Source of the DNA: Diplosphaera chodatii | Taxonomy: Eukaryota; Chlorophyta; Trebouxiophyceae; Prasiolales; Stichococcaceae | Length of the DNA stretch: 64,000 nucleotides | Reading direction: 5' to 3' | Assembly (NCBI GenBank): GCA_032358165.1 | Contig: JAALGY010000012.1 | Coordinates: 868,001 to 932,000, forward strand | Shown here: one piece after another, positions 22,131 to 32,391 of the stretch | How the letters are laid out: each line of letters starts with the position of its first letter | Position numbering within the stretch: position 1 is the stretch's first letter | Program-made: the position numbers and the translations under genes | The notes under the pieces: model-generated | Told to the model about the DNA's origin: nothing | Seen by the model: the letters and a program-made list of their open reading frames with translations, nothing else | Databases searched by the model: none

Positions 22131-22623
22131 TCAGCGTTCCTCATCATCAGAGGAGTCCGAGAAGTCCAAGATTTCTTTCAAGCCGCGGGAAGGTTTGGCA
22201 CCGCCCTCATCGCCGCCATCGGTCCCGCGCCGGTATTGCTTCCTGCATGCAAACCATGTTCATTACAGTTATCATTGGCCATATACAGTCGTGCAACCGC
22301 CCACACGGTTCTTTAATACATGGATCAAGACAGCTCGACAGCTGGTCTAGCTTGTTGTACCTCCAGCTGACGCATGCATGTGTGCACTGTTCGAATTCGC
22401 CGCACCAAATGTAGTACGCCAGGAGCACGAGCGCGGCGCCGACTGCTCCAACGCCTGCGGCGATCAGCTGAGCTTCGCCTAAACTAAGCCCGGTCTGCGT
22501 GTCCCGCTCTGCAACCCTCTTCTTTGGTTCATCGTCCATGTCCCTCTCAGATGGCGGCATTACAATCACAAGGACCTTCTTGCAGGCCCTAGAGGTCCGC
22601 TTCATCCTTCCAAACACGCTCAT
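22131..22623 (-). CDS. Array member TM7: 109-residue single-pass membrane protein
   Basis: Exons 22623-22406 and 22242-22131, phase-2 junction in Trp, donor GTGCGG, acceptor GCAG. Exon 1 starts MSVFGRMKRTSRACKK, is basic, then acidic and basic (ERDMDDEPKKRVAERD), followed by a clear membrane helix (LIAAGVGAVGAALVLLAYYIW). Exon 2 starts KQYRRGTDGGDEGGAKPSRG and ends LKEILDFSDSSDDEER. The tail matches that of TM2 (ELQDMLDFASDTSEA) and is rich in Ser and acidic residues, so casein kinase 2 type phosphorylation is possible. The basic motif directly after the helix suggests, by the positive-inside rule, that the tail faces the cytosol or stroma; this is inference. The best preserved copy together with TM2. 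Confidence 0.75.
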
Positions 22624-22688
22624 GGGGGGCAACCAGGTTCAACAATAGGGCTCACTGAATGGCCAGTGTGGTAAACGCAAGAACGTGT

Positions 22689-22765
22689 GCACGAGGTGCG
22701 GCGCCTCGGACTGTCCGCCGGGCCGACACGTCAGGGGAGATCAAGATCGAGATGTGCAGCACGCA
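22689..22765 (-). promoter_or_regulatory. Shared upstream block of the array (TM7), best preserved copy
   Basis: The plus strand reads GCCTCGGACTGTCCGCCGGG, then CCGACACGTCAGGGGAGATC and AAGATCGAGATGTGCAGCAC. On the coding strand the order is CTGCACATC, three GATC-like words, TGACGTGTC. It lies 66-142 bp before the TM7 start. On the coding strand it happens to be open (LHISILISPDV), so a coding role was considered; see the rejected list. Confidence 0.6.
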
Positions 22766-23186
22766 ACACAACAGTACCCTGGATGTTGCATCCGCAATCA
22801 CAGCTTTTAAGGTTGTGAGGCATCGTGCCAATGTTGTGCTAGATGACCACGCCAAATTGTTACAGGAGGCCGTTTGTCATGCGGTTGTTCAACATGAGTC
22901 CTTCAGTTACAGTACATAAAACCGCCGGCTTACGGTAATATGCCACACTTGTGCAGCACCTACTGACCCTTCCTTGATAATCTGTTGCGGTTATCTCACT
23001 GTCACCGCTGCGCAATACGCAGCCTTTGTACAAGTGTACCGATAGGTACACACTCTGCCTCAGCACTTGACGGACCACAGCCCCTCGAAATACTGGTCGA
23101 ACACCAACTCGGCACAGCTCTGGCTGCCAAGAGCGCGCTTCCTGCATGTGTAATGCAGTCGTGGGTGACGCCTCAAGAACACAGGG
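22766..23186. other. Intergenic region
   Basis: It lies between the TM7 upstream block and the haspin stop. It probably holds the haspin 3' UTR. No coding signal was recognised. Confidence 0.35.
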
Positions 23187-26100
23187 TCACCGGAGGTGCA
23201 CTCCTTGACACAATGCCATCTGCATCGCCGCCGTGTGATGTGATCCGACGACACCAGTGTTCTTCGGTGCACTCATGAATGCATGGGCAGCACATGCACT
23301 GTCCAGCATTACATCGTGCTCCTGCGGGGAGGCGTCAGACCTGAAAGCGCGCAGCTGGCGCTTGTCCTGTGCGCTCATGGGCACCGCCTTGAGCGTCAGC
23401 ACCGCATCGGCCAGGTACGCCTGCAGGCAAGATGAACAGGCTTGAGAGTTCAGTTGGCCAACACACTCACTATTACAGCTGCGATCCGCACGGTTGCTCA
23501 ATGTGAAGACGGGAGTTTCTCAAGAATGGACGGCGAGTTGGCGCTGGCGATGGGGGCTTGATGCACAAGGACAGGACATAGAAGTGGATCAAAGCAGGCC
23601 GCTACACGGCATCCGGCTCACCAGCCAGGCGGCATTGGTCGCCGGAGTGTGCGCCGCCCAGTCGCCCTTCGTCAGCTGGGCCATGCGCCGGTAGGTGTCC
23701 GCCTGCGACAGGTGTCACGAAGTTGTCAGTGGATAGGGCATGGCCGCTGCCTGAAGCTGAACAGCACTTGCTGGCTGCACCTGTTGGCGCACCCATTGCT
23801 CTGATGGCAGCCCTGGCAAGTGCCTGCGTGCATGGCACGTGCACTGCAGCAGGGCAGGACCGGCAGCGGCGCACCTGGCAGTCGCCCTTGGGGCCGGCGA
23901 ACAGCTCGGGGTCGGCGGAAAGGTCGCAGAAGGCGACGGCGCCCCCTGGCATCGTCACCCGCGACAGCGTGAAGTCGATCAGCGTGACTGCCAGCCCGCC
24001 CGTCTTGGCCTTGGTGTCCACCCCCCTGCAGCACAGCACCAGCCCTGCGCATCGGCACCTGCCAGGCTGCCCACTGCTCACAGCTGCCAGCAGCGGCCAC
24101 AGCCGATCAGATGTCATGCCTGGCACCCTATGCCAAGTTGCACAGCCGACTTCCAGGCCTCATAATGCTAGGATCAAGTAGGGTGGCAGAGCCTGTCAAG
24201 CTGCGCACCTAAAGCGGTAGGCGGCGGCGGCGGGCGCCCCGCGCCTGATCAGCAGGTTGCCCCAGTGCAGGTCGCGGTGCTCGAACTGGCACGCCTCCTC
24301 CGCCACCCCCACCGTCAGCGCCACCTGCAGACATGCAGAAGCCTTCCGAACGAACATCAGATGCTCTGCAGCCGTTGCTGGCAAGGTTGGGGCACTGCTG
24401 CCACCAGTGCAGCAGAACACAATGATCCAGAACAGCAGCGAGGTCAGCCTGGTCATCGTCTCCCAGGCTGACCATGCAACGGCTCCAGGAGTGCAGCACC
24501 TGCAGCAGGATGCTCCTGGCCTCCGCCAGGGTGCGCAGCTCGAAGCGCTCCAGGTCGGTGCCGCCGTCCGCCACCACAAACACAATGTACAGCTGCACGC
24601 GCAGGAAAGCCTTACTTGTGATAGCTGACCTGGCTTGACTGGTCAGCTCACACGTTTGTGATGGATACTTGATGCCTTTGCAGACAGGCTCATTGTACTG
24701 CATTGACGCCAAAACAAGCGTTGCACCTGGTCGTCCTGAAACATCTCCGGCGCGTCGTTCTCGGAGCCGTTGCGCTCGTCCCAGGCGTGCCACTCCCTGC
24801 GCAACGCCGGCGCGTAGCACCCGCGGCACACACCCACGCCGTGCGTCTGCACGAAGCCCGCAGTCGTGTTCGCTGCTGGCGCACCTGCAGCCATCGCACA
24901 CGACATGCTTGGTCCGCATGCAACAGACCCTCGCCATGAACGGCCGCTGTGTTTCTCGGCAAAAGAGTGCGAGTAGAGGCAAGTTCTGCATGTGGTCAGG
25001 TGATGCATCCCAGATGCCAGAGGGCCCCACCGGGCTCGCCACGCAGGCGGGACAGGCGCAGGGAGATGTCGACCTCGGCGAGGATGTCCGCCGCGCACTT
25101 CTGCTGCTCGCCATTGACGGGCAGCGCCCCCTCCATCGGCACAATCTTGAATACCACGCCTTCCGCCTGGATTGGTATTTCGTGGAGGTTGAGACCGAAA
25201 CAGCAGAGGTTGAGACCGAAACAGCGATACAGCTGACAGCGTTCGGACGCAACCCCGCATTGGCAGCACCCGCAGAGGCATCTCCTCTTGCGGTGACTGA
25301 ACTGGTGGGATTGGTCACCTTGAAGGCCTCGCCGAAGGTGCCCTCGCCAACCTTGGCAATGCTGTCCAGGTCCACATGCTCTGCAGCTCGAGCTGCACCT
25401 CGTCAGCATGTTGTCAGACTTCCAAGGCAGACAGGTCTGGCCACCTACGTACACAGCAAGGGCAGAGGTGAGGTTGGAACTCTGCATGTGCTGGCTCACC
25501 TTCCAGCAGCTCCGTCATGGACGGCAGGGCCTCGACATCGGACGGCTGCCCACACAGCCGCAGCAGCTGTTGCAGCGGCTGCTCCTCAACCCCAACCACC
25601 TCTTCCTCTGCTTCCTCTGGCCCTGCCACCAGACTGACTGCCGCCAGCTGTTCCGCCACCTGCTCAGCGTCAGCGGCTGCCAGCAAGGTGGCCTCCGCAA
25701 CCTCAGCGATCACTGCAGCGGCAGCAGCACCACCTGACGCAGGCGCTGCAACTGCTGGCGGTGCTGCCTCCGGTTGATGTAGAGAGTCCTGCACAGCGGC
25801 AGGGCTGCTAGCTGGCTGCGACTCTGGGCTGGCATACAGGTCCTCGTCAGGTGCCCGCAGGTTCGGCAGCGGCAGCGGGCTGTGAAACGACTCGGCGCCG
25901 CCCTCAACTTTTGCCGTCGCAGGTGTCCTTGCAGTCGGTGTTGCTGAGGGGTTTGCAGCGGCATGGCCAGCTGTGCTGGGAGTGCTGTCTGACTGCGCCT
26001 CTGGGCTCTCCGCAATCGGGGACACAGCTGCAAGGAGGCCGAAGGTGTGAGGAGTAAATTGGCCATATGGATTTCCAGCCCTCTGGCATGCGACTCGATG

Positions 26101-27727
26101 AATGAGGTGCAGCATCTGAGCTCACCAGGCAGCTGGTGTGTGTCCTCTACTGCAACGTTCGGCTGCGTACCAATGCCAGAGCTCCTGCAGCAACCTCGCA
26201 GTGCTTGTTGATGCCTCAGCAACTGGCTGGACGTGTCGCAGCAACCGGTAAGCGTGGAACCAACGATGTGGCTGCAGGCAACGTAGAACCACTATGAGGC
26301 TGCAGGCATTGCTGCCAATAAGCATCTTGAAGCTGTGCTGACCTGAGGCCAATGCGCTGCAGGGCGTTGTTGAAGCCCAGAGACAGGCGCGAAAGCCCAG
26401 CCTCTATGCTGAGGCGGCCGCTGAGGCTGCTGCGTGCTGCAGGCGCTTTGTCTGCTGCTGATGGCGACGTGGCGCTGGCTGCCTCGTGGCCACCCACGAT
26501 GCTGTACCTGCACCCAGCGTCGCTGAAGGTCTGAGGAAGTGCCACAGAAGTGGCTGGAAGCTCGTGACGGCCTCATCCACAAAGCCTATTAGTTAATAAC
26601 ATAGCATCTTATGTATCGTGCACCTGCGCGGTGGCTGCATGTGCGAGACCATGGACGACCTCCGGCGAGATAGTCCGAAGGAGGAAGAGTGGTTCCGTGG
26701 CACGCGCCTCGCGGCTGCGGCTGCTTGCACACCTGTATGTACAACGATTGGCGGCCTTCGCATGCCACCCCATTGCACGATGCCGCGCAACAGGAGCATG
26801 CACTTGTTGCTCAGGCACGCATACCTGGGCTTGCCACCTCTGGAGCATCCGAGCTTTGCACACCCTGCAAAGCATCAGGCAGCCCAGCAGCTGACTCGCA
26901 GTCAGCGGCTGGTGCGGCCTCGGCCGTCGGAGGCGACTGCTGGCGGCGCTGTGGTGCAGCTGGCGAGGGAGTCTCCACTGCCAGCTCAAAGGCGTCCACC
27001 TGCAAATCAACGGCGCAAACGATGATGCGGGTGATAACACGTCTTGGCACTAGCTAGTCATCAGATGCAACATGCCATCGTCGCAGGCTGTGTCTTCCCG
27101 GCCCAGCCAGCCAGCAGTCTCACCTGCTCGAAGTGGGCGCGCATGCTGGCCAGGAACTGCGCATCGGCATCTGCCTTACGCTGCGCCGCCGGCGCCGGCA
27201 CCCTGCGCGGGTATCGGCGGGCACCCGGTGCCAGGTGCGACGTCGGCTGGCTGCCGCAGCTCTCATCACCTGAATCACTGTCGCTTGACATGCCGCTGAT
27301 GTCAAAGGCACCGGCCACTACTTTTGCACCATCTGTATGCCCCGCCGCGTCCCTCAGCACGCAGCTGGGGTCCGCCTCGTGCATGCCCTCGCCTAGAGGA
27401 TTCCTTGCCCTGTCTGTCTGCTGCAGCACACCCTGCAAGAGCATGGGGGCGGCATAAGATCACAAAGCCCGGTGCAGAACAATGCATGCTGCCTTGCGAC
27501 ATTATCAAACCAAACTGCACCATAGTTCATCAGACATGTTGCAATGATTTGCTGTCACAGTCAGACAGCAGCACCTGGTCCGGGCGCTTCCTGCGCGTGA
27601 AAGTCTGCACAGTGCCGGGGCGCTGCTTGAACATGGCTGCAGCGCCAGCTGCAGGCTGCGTGCTTGCAGGCACATCTGACGCGTTTGTGACCTCCGTGAG
27701 CACAGCGCCCTGCTTTGCGGGCGCCAT
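23187..27727 (-). CDS. HASPIN: Haspin-type protein kinase
   Basis: Haspin phosphorylates histone H3 Thr3 at mitotic centromeres. The C-terminal kinase is clear: Gly loop (AKVGEGTFGEAFK, about 25350), lysine strand VVFKIVPMEG (25170), Glu helix (LAEVDISLRLSRLRG, 25080), YAPALRREWHAWDERN (24800), LQLYIVF-type strand with VVADGGTDLERFEL (24570), catalytic loop FEHRDLHWGNLLI (24280), the haspin-specific metal motif LIDFTLSR in place of DFG (23980), then ADPELFAGPKGDCQ, LTKGDWAAHTPATNAAW (23660) and AYLADAVLTLK (23410). The N-terminal part starts at ATG 27727 (MAPAKQGAVLTEV) and adds several exons of acidic, Ser- and Ala-rich, probably disordered sequence, including MSSDSDSGDESC. Exon phases fit at most junctions; the junction near 26.8-26.5 kb is uncertain. 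The stop is at 23187. The first exon has an RRKRPDQ patch, possibly nuclear targeting. Confidence 0.9.
25185..25226. repeat. Tandem duplication, 21-bp unit, two copies
   Basis: GAGGTTGAGACCGAAACAGC plus one base occurs twice in a row; only the last base differs. It lies in a haspin intron, just upstream (in transcription) of the exon with the catalytic lysine. Confidence 0.9.
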
Positions 27728-28224
27728 GGCTGCTCTACGTCCTCGTCACGATATGACCTGGGTTGTGAGTGATGGGCGTATGCTCACATCGAGCAGACCT
27801 AAGCGCTAGCGTCAGTGTAAACAACGTACTGTACAGTCGCGCAATAGATAACCCAGCACAACAACAGAACACTGCGCAAAGGTGGGCAAGGCTGTGGAAT
27901 TTGCAATTTGACACATCTGTCGCACGTCGGCACGTGCATTCAAATGACGCAACGCCAGCTGGGCAATGGCTGAGCTGTCAGCTCGTCTGCATTGCTGCAA
28001 CATGCACAAGTCACCACTTGTCCTTGTCCTGAAAGACATCGCACAGACTGGTCGCTGGCACCAACATAGCCGGCGCCATTTGCTTTGTAGCGTGACCGCA
28101 ACTGGTTGTGGACTTGCAGCGATGCCGATGTATCGTGACGATCCATTTACCTTGTGAGCTGCATTCAGAGCCCATTGCACTGAAGGCTGTCGTCTGGGAG
28201 CAAGTGGACACGGTCGTTGGCCAG
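27728..28224. other. Intergenic region between divergent genes
   Basis: It separates the haspin start (minus) from the FHA gene start (plus), so it should hold both promoters. No gene was recognised in it. Confidence 0.4.
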
Positions 28225-29314
28225 ATGGCTGCGGCAGGGCAGCAGGTGGGTCGCCATACATGCACCACTGCATGTGCGCCGCCCTTGCATCAACTCCACC
28301 TCTTACATGCAGATACCCCCTGCTGTAGCAGGCAGAGGGACGGGCGCCGGACATACTGGAGCTGCACGTCATTGACGGCCCCGCCAAGGGCCAGGCGCTG
28401 CCGAAGCCCGCGCGCTTCCAGACGACGCTTACAGTTGGGCGCACGAAGGTGCAGAACCTCAAGATCCTGGGCAGCAACAGCAGCAGCAGCAGCAGCAGCA
28501 GCATCATGCAGAATTTGCTGATTCACAGCAGAAGTGCATGAACAAAGGCTGTAAACGGATACACACTACCATGTTGGCTGACTGTGGCACGATGTTGCGC
28601 CCTGTAGGCCAGCAAGATGCACATCAAGGGGGATCCCGCGGTGTCGGAGCGTCACGGCGTGATCTCCTGGACCGTCGACGGCTGGACGCTGACCGACGTG
28701 GGCAGCTCAAACGGCACGCTGGTCAATGGCGAGCGGCTAGAGCCAAATGGTGGGGTCCGTGGATTGGGGTCGCACAGATGATGCATGTTCAGGACATGCG
28801 CAGCAACTGCAATCGAGCACTCACTAGTCTCGCCATGTCCGCAGGTGCTGCAAAGCTGCTGAAGGACGGGGATATCGTGCAGTTTGGCACCGACACTAAA
28901 GTCCGTATTGAGGTGAGTTGCAGGCGGCCGCGACATCACAGTTGGTGCACCAACTACATGGACACATCCAACTTGATGTCAAGCACTGTAATGTACGGTA
29001 CGAGATTTTGTCTTGTCTCTGCAGCTTGCGCCGCATGCAGACGAGGATATTACGGTGGAGCAGTACTTTGAGGCGGAGTGCCACCGCCTCATTCAGCGCA
29101 TCAGGGTGCGCTGCACTCTTCGGCACCCTGCCACTGCTCTGGGCTCATGGAAGGCGTTCATACTGCATGTGCAGTGTGGAAGGAGCTGCCAGCTGTGCTG
29201 CAAAAGTCCGATCAGCATGCCCTCCTTGCGCAGGGCCGCTATGAGCAGCATGCGAACCAGCTGATGTCGGATTGGCAGGCGGAGAGGCGGCAGCTGGAAG
29301 CGATTGCAGCTTAG
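28225..29314 (+). CDS. Small FHA-domain protein (169 residues)
   Basis: FHA domains bind phosphothreonine peptides. Six exons with matching phases: 28225-28245 (MAAAGQQ), 28332-28448, 28608-28749, 28845-28912, 29025-29105, 29234-29314. The FHA core has every usual element: LTVGRTK, the binding loop VSERHG, the WTLTDVGSSNGTLVNG strand-loop, and LKDGDIVQFGT. The domain takes up residues of about 15-115. The C-terminal part is helical (VEQYFEAECHRLIQRI, NQLMSDWQAERRQLEA). The core is like the FHA domain of plant KAPP, but no phosphatase or other catalytic domain is attached. The last intron could instead end at an upstream AAG, which would add residues. The partner and pathway are unknown. It is divergent from the haspin gene. 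Confidence 0.82.
28484..28505. repeat. CAG-type microsatellite
   Basis: A short run of CAG/AGC triplets within the second intron of the FHA gene. It is not translated in the model given. Confidence 0.8.
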
Positions 29315-29772
29315 CGCAGCATGCCGTTGACACCACAACCGATCTTGTCTATGTGCTGGAGGAACATACGTGGGTTGACACACTGGCCTTGGGGTTTTGT
29401 CACTGCCGATGTACCTTCAAGGGCACAAGGGGGCCAGCACGTGGCTGCTATTTGGGGTTGGTCACACCCGTCACATGGCGAAGCAACGTGAGCTTGTTGC
29501 CGTCCGGTGCCACGTTCTGGCATATGGCGACCAGCGCCCACGGAGGAGGACTTAGTAAGGTCAGCATGGCCCTCACGTCAGCGGCCCTTGCGGCGGGGTC
29601 AAAAGACCCAAGCCGTCAGCCGGCAAACCAACAACCGACCTTCACACTAGACTCGCTCATCAGCTCAGACCTTAAACCGTCCGCTGGCCTCGCCCTGTCA
29701 GCAAGCAGTCCTTCTGTCACCCAGTGCTCCTTGCTCGGCTCATACTTCGTGCAGTCGCTTGCTTGGGTAGTC
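29315..29772. other. Intergenic region
   Basis: It lies between the FHA stop and the start of the alanine-rich secreted protein. The open frames here have no codon bias. It probably holds the promoter of the downstream gene. Confidence 0.4.
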
Positions 29773-32391
29773 ATGGCGCGCTTGACGGTTGCCGTGCTCG
29801 CGGCCACGCTGCTCGCCGCGGCTGGGGCCACCGCCAGCCGGCCCCTCACCGCCGATAAACCTGGAGGTGGGCCTTCTTCTGTTTGCGGGGCGCGGACGCA
29901 CTGCAAACCTGCTGCAGTGCATCGCTGGACTGCATTGTCGAGAGCAAACATGTGAGCCCCCCAATCAACTGGTCCTGTAAACTCGACGGAACGCATCGTG
30001 CGTTCTTCGGCACTTATTGAGTGCCAGCCATTGGCATCAACTGAACATCATGCTGTCGGATGACTGCAGGCATTGCAGGTGCTGACGGCCGCCAGCTGCA
30101 GACCTTCTTCGTCGAGCCATCATCCGCCGCTGCCAGCGCCGCTGCTGCCTCCGGCTTCATGGACCGGTTCGTTGGCATGCCCACAGCCGCTTCTGCTGCG
30201 GCTGCTGCAGCGGGTTCCGGTGGCGAGCGCTTCATCCCCTTCATGCGTGACTTCAACGGCAATGGCATCTTCGACTCTGGCGACGCGTCTGCAGCTGCAG
30301 CGGCAGCAGCTGCGAGCAATGGTGGGCTCCTCTCTGCCTGAAATGGGCTAATCCTTGCTGTACCTGCCTCTTGCACCTGCCAGCTGCTGACATGGACAAT
30401 GGCCGCATTATATCGATGATATGTGGCCACATATCATCTGCAGCCTGTCAAAAACGTTAGTGCGCAGGAATGGTATTGTGATTCAGGCTGACTTGCCTGT
30501 GCACTTCCTGTTTTATAATACCATGCGAATGACGCTGTCAGGTGGCTCGGCCGCAGCCAGCAGTGCAGCTGCTGCCGGCCGCCGGCTGCTCAGCTTCACC
30601 GTTGAGCCCTCGTCTGCCGCTTCCTCTGCCGCTGGTGCCTCCAACCTGGAGCCCTTCATCGGCATGAACACTGCAGCAGCCGCCGCCGCCGCAGCAGCTT
30701 CCGGCCACGAAGACTTCGTCCCCTTCTTCGACCGCTTCAACACCAATGGCGTGTTCACCCCGGACGATGCTGCAGCGGCCGCAGCTGCAGCCGCAGCATC
30801 CGATGGTGCGGATAGCTGATGTACTCCGTACATGCCATTTGGTTGTAATGGACTGGAGCATCATAGCTGCCCGATGCAGACGGCCCTGTGATGCAGCGTG
30901 TTAACCGTGCCACCGAACGTGCACTTTATTGATTCTTGCAATCTCAGGAGTTCTCAGGGCATTGCTTATCAGATGCAGGCAGCTCAGCTGCAGCCAGTAG
31001 TGCCGCCGCAGCCGGCCGTAAGCTGCTCGACATCCACCGCTTCATCGGCATGCCCACAGCAGCTGCAGCTGCAGCTGCAGCTGCAGCAGCCTCTGGCGAC
31101 GAGCGCTTCGTCCCCTTCATGCGTGACTTCAACAACGATGGCTTCTTTGACTCTGGTGACGCCGCTGCGGCTGCAGCAGCAGCTGCCAGCGACGGTGAGC
31201 TGTGCTTGTGCTTTGCACCCTGCCTCACCACTTGCCAGCACCTATTGCGCTGTCCCCAGATGGGTGGTTGTAAAGCAGTTGCTTTTTGTTTCACTGTTAC
31301 CAGTTACCGTGCAACAGTAGACTCGATGCACAGCTCAAAGAGCGGATGATATCGTGCATCTTTGGCATCGTGAGGTGAAGTGGTGAATCTGTCAGGTGGC
31401 TCGGCCGCTGCCAGCAGTGCAGCTGCAGCCGGCCGCAAGCTGCTCGACTTCTTCGAGCCGTCGTCCGCTGCTGCCGCTGCCGCTGCTGCCTCCGGAGGCT
31501 TTAACCACTACATTGGCATGGACACAGCAGCAGCAGCAGCAGCCGCAGCAGCCTCCGGCCACGAGGAATTCATTCCCTTCTTCCAGCGTTTCAACACCAA
31601 CGGTTTCTTCACACAGGATGACGCAGCGGCGGCCGCAGCAGCTGCAGCGTCTGATGGTGTGCTGTGCATGGGACACTGAAGGGTAGCTTTCGGCTTGCAA
31701 CTGGCTGGTTGCGCAGTTGCATGCACAGCAGCTTGGCAATGTACCTGCTGCTCTGCGTGCATTAGGATGATGGGGTCCTGGTATGTAACTTTGCTTGTCA
31801 GCCGTCCACACAACCCTTCCTTGCACCACGTCCATCTTGTCTGTCATGCCTGCTGCAGGTGGCGCGGCCGCAGCCAGCAGCGCCGCTGCCGCTGGCCGCA
31901 AGCTGCTTGAGTTCGTTGTCGAGCCAACGTCCGCTGCAGCTGCCGCCGCTGCTGCTTCCGGCTTCGACCGCTTCGTTGGCATGGACACAGCAACAGCGGC
32001 GGCGGCCGCAGCCGCCTCCGGTGACGACCACTTCGTCCCGTTCTTTCACCGCTTCAACACCAATGGAATCTTCACCTCGGACGATGCAGCAGCAGCCGCA
32101 GCTGCAGCAGCCTCTGACGGTGCGTGGCACCAGAAGAAGGGAGGCAGCTCTCTCTCTGCTTGTGCAAGTGTTTTATGGCTTCTGCACACTGACACCACTG
32201 ACACTGCGAGTGTGACGGCCAGTGCTGCCATGCGGCAGATTCGTGGACGCCTGAGCGTATGTTGCTGTTGGAGGCGTCATTGATGAGCAGTTTGCCCCTC
32301 GCTCAATTTGCTCTGTGCGCAATGGTTATGTACACATGTTCATGTAGGTGGCTCGGCTGCAGCCAGCAGCGCAGCAGCCGGCAGGCGCTAG
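29773..32391 (+). CDS. Secreted alanine-rich repeat protein made of duplicated exons (463 residues)
   Basis: Seven exons: 29773-29866, 30070-30321, 30542-30805, 30979-31194, 31396-31656, 31859-32119, 32348-32391. Exon 1 is a textbook signal peptide (MARLTVAVLAATLLAAAGAT then ASRPL). Exons 2-6 each encode one repeat of about 72-88 residues: AAASSAAAAGRKLLDF, EPSSAAAAAAAASGF, (F/Y)IGMxTAAAAAAAA, then E(E/D/R)F(V/I)PF, a loop such as DFNGNGIFDSGD or RFNTNGFFTQDD, and a final alanine run ending ASDG. Exon 7 is a fragment of the repeat start. Every intron is phase 1 inside the Gly codon. Exons 2 and 4 carry the FMRDFN variant, exons 3, 5 and 6 the RFNTNG variant; exon 4 lacks the EPSS part. Alanine runs are encoded by mixed GCN codons. 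It is probably an extracellular or wall structural protein. No known family was recognised. Confidence 0.85.

Noticed and set aside
22689..22765. The upstream block of the array read as a coding exon (LHISILISPDVSARRTV on the minus strand)
   Set aside because: The open frame holds in TM7, TM6 and TM2, but the frame relation to the downstream ATG is not constant, TM3 has a shifting deletion, and amino acid changes are not conservative. A non-coding role fits better, though cDNA is needed.
28484..28505. A polyglutamine-type CAG run
   Set aside because: It lies in an intron of the FHA gene in the only model that completes the FHA core.
29616..29996. A 126-residue minus-strand open frame opposite the signal peptide exon
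   Set aside because: The plus strand carries a signal peptide with a phase-1 donor that leads into the repeats. The minus frame has no support.
30060..32120. Alanine runs as simple microsatellite expansion
   Set aside because: The codons are mixed GCA, GCC, GCG and GCT and the runs sit at fixed places in each exon repeat, so they are kept as protein sequence.
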